The notes under the pieces were generated by a model. The model was not told where the DNA came from. It saw only the letters and a program-made list of their open reading frames with translations, and made no database searches. This document shows, piece after piece, positions 5,328-6,050 of a stretch of 6,050 bases of DNA. The stretch covers positions 1-6,050 of the forward strand of contig JAQBVH010000226.1 of assembly GCA_027623615.1 (NCBI GenBank), read 5' to 3'. A program made the translations under genes and the position numbers. The first letter of the stretch is position 1. Each line of letters starts with the position of its first letter. This DNA is from Planctomycetota bacterium. GTDB lineage: Bacteria; Planctomycetota; UBA1135; GCA-002686595.

Positions 5328-6050
5328 TCAGGCGGAGCGGAAGGCGTCGATCAGGCGCTGGGCCGCGAACTCGGGCGCGAGCGAACACGACCGCACCTCG
5401 GCCAGGGTCTCCGCGAGGGCGGCTTCCACGCCGGGGTGGGCGCGGAAGGCGTCGAGCAGGCCCTCCTCGATCCGGTTCCACATCCAGCGCACCCGCTGCT
5501 CCTGGCGGCGGCGCTCGAGGCCGTCGTCATGCGAGAGGGCTGCGCGGTGCTCCTCGACGGCTTCCCAGAGTTCGTTCAGGCCTTCGCCCGTGACCGAGCT
5601 CACGAGCAAGGCCCGCGGGACCCAGGCCCGATCGGTGCGGGGCAGGTAGCGCAGGGCCGCCGAGTAGTCCTGGGCGGCGGCGCGTGCGCGCGGGAGCAGG
5701 TCACCGTCGGCCTTGTGGACGACGACCACGTCCGCGAGCTCGAGGATGCCCTTCTTGATGCCCTGCAGCTCGTCGCCGGCGGCGGGGAGCATGAGCACGA
5801 CGAAGGTGTCGACCATGTCGCTGACCGCGACCTCGGACTGGCCGACGCCGACGGTCTCGACGAGGACGACGTCGAAGCCCGCGGCCTCGCACAGGAGCAG
5901 CGACTCCCGCGTGCGGCGCGCGACGCCGCCGAGGCTGGTCGCGCTCGGCGAGGGCCGGATGAAGGCAGCGTCGTGCTGGGCGAGGCGATCCATGCGCGCC
6001 TTGTCGCCGAGGATCGAGCCGCCGGAGAGGGTGCTCGAGGGATCGACGGC
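5328..6050 (-). CDS. meaB: MeaB, methylmalonyl-CoA mutase-associated G3E GTPase (N-terminus beyond right edge)
   Basis: The frame is open to 6050 and ends at a TGA at 5330-5328, giving 240 visible residues of a family that is usually about 320 long. The Walker A loop and first ~80 residues lie outside the window. Visible hallmarks are AVDPSS...[11 protein letters not shown] at residues 1-20, [18 protein letters not shown] near 30-49, ETVGVGQSE at 65-73, [12 protein letters not shown] at 91-102, and a G4 motif at 112-115 that reads HKAD instead of the usual NKAD. The G5-like SSVTGEG is at 151-157, and a helical C-terminal dimerisation region follows. MeaB uses GTP to gate delivery of adenosylcobalamin to methylmalonyl-CoA mutase and protects that enzyme from inactivation. 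The mutase genes are expected nearby, probably upstream past the right edge. Internal methionine 20 (5993) is not the true start, because the family motif extends through it. Confidence 0.95.
   Translation of the reverse strand, partial: AVDPSSTLSGGSILGDKARMDRLAQHDAAFIRPSPSATSLGGVARRTRESLLLCEAAGFDVVLVETVGVGQSEVAVSDMVDTFVVLMLPAAGDELQGIKKGILELADVVVVHKADGDLLPRARAAAQDYSAALRYLPRTDRAWVPRALLVSSVTGEGLNELWEAVEEHRAALSHDDGLERRRQEQRVRWMWNRIEEGLLDAFRAHPGVEAALAETLAEVRSCSLAPEFAAQRLIDAFRSA

Noticed and set aside
4987..5649. Plus-strand 220-codon frame across the end of meaB and the start of the 441-aa gene
   Set aside because: It is antisense to two well-supported genes and its Arg/Ser/Pro-rich translation is typical of a shadow frame.

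Overview
The window is GC-rich DNA with strongly GC-biased third codon positions. Its gene content points to a planctomycete-like or other PVC-group bacterium. The main reason is the secreted ThuA / LamG-like / DUF6797 / beta-propeller protein at the left edge, an architecture I know from Planctomycetota and Verrucomicrobiota. A lipoprotein with YHS-like metal-site modules and a large secreted beta-sandwich protein fit the same picture. The lineage is an inference from gene families, not from a marker gene.

Layout, left to right. (1) Positions 1-2835 hold a compact three-gene minus-strand cluster. In transcription order it is a 135-aa lipoprotein with two YHS/TRASH-like cysteine modules, a 93-aa DUF2277 protein, and a large secreted multi-domain protein that runs off the left edge. 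The gaps are 4 bp and 1 bp, so this is almost certainly one operon. (2) Positions 2836-2967 are a divergent intergenic region with two inverted repeats and a sequence that matches a tRNA T-arm exactly, without the rest of a tRNA. (3) Positions 2968-3915 on the plus strand encode an aldo/keto reductase with an intact catalytic tetrad, close to the L-galactose/L-fucose dehydrogenase branch. (4) A 31-bp convergent gap follows. (5) Positions 3947-5272 on the minus strand encode a 441-aa membrane-anchored or secreted protein. It has probable beta-sandwich domains, a four-cysteine knuckle, and a CxxCH motif ending only eight residues before its C-terminus. (6) Positions 5328-6050 on the minus strand are the C-terminal three quarters of MeaB, the GTPase that chaperones methylmalonyl-CoA mutase. 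It has an atypical HKAD in place of NKAD.

How the genes may work together. The 1-2835 operon looks like an envelope module that couples a metal-binding lipoprotein to a large secreted protein whose relatives often end in a beta-propeller and a c-type haem domain. The link is positional only. MeaB belongs to the B12-dependent propionyl-CoA/methylmalonyl-CoA pathway, and its mutase partner is probably upstream, beyond the right edge. The aldo/keto reductase stands alone. Almost all long plus-strand frames opposite the minus-strand genes are GC-driven shadows. I found no CRISPR array, insertion sequence, intact tRNA or rRNA.
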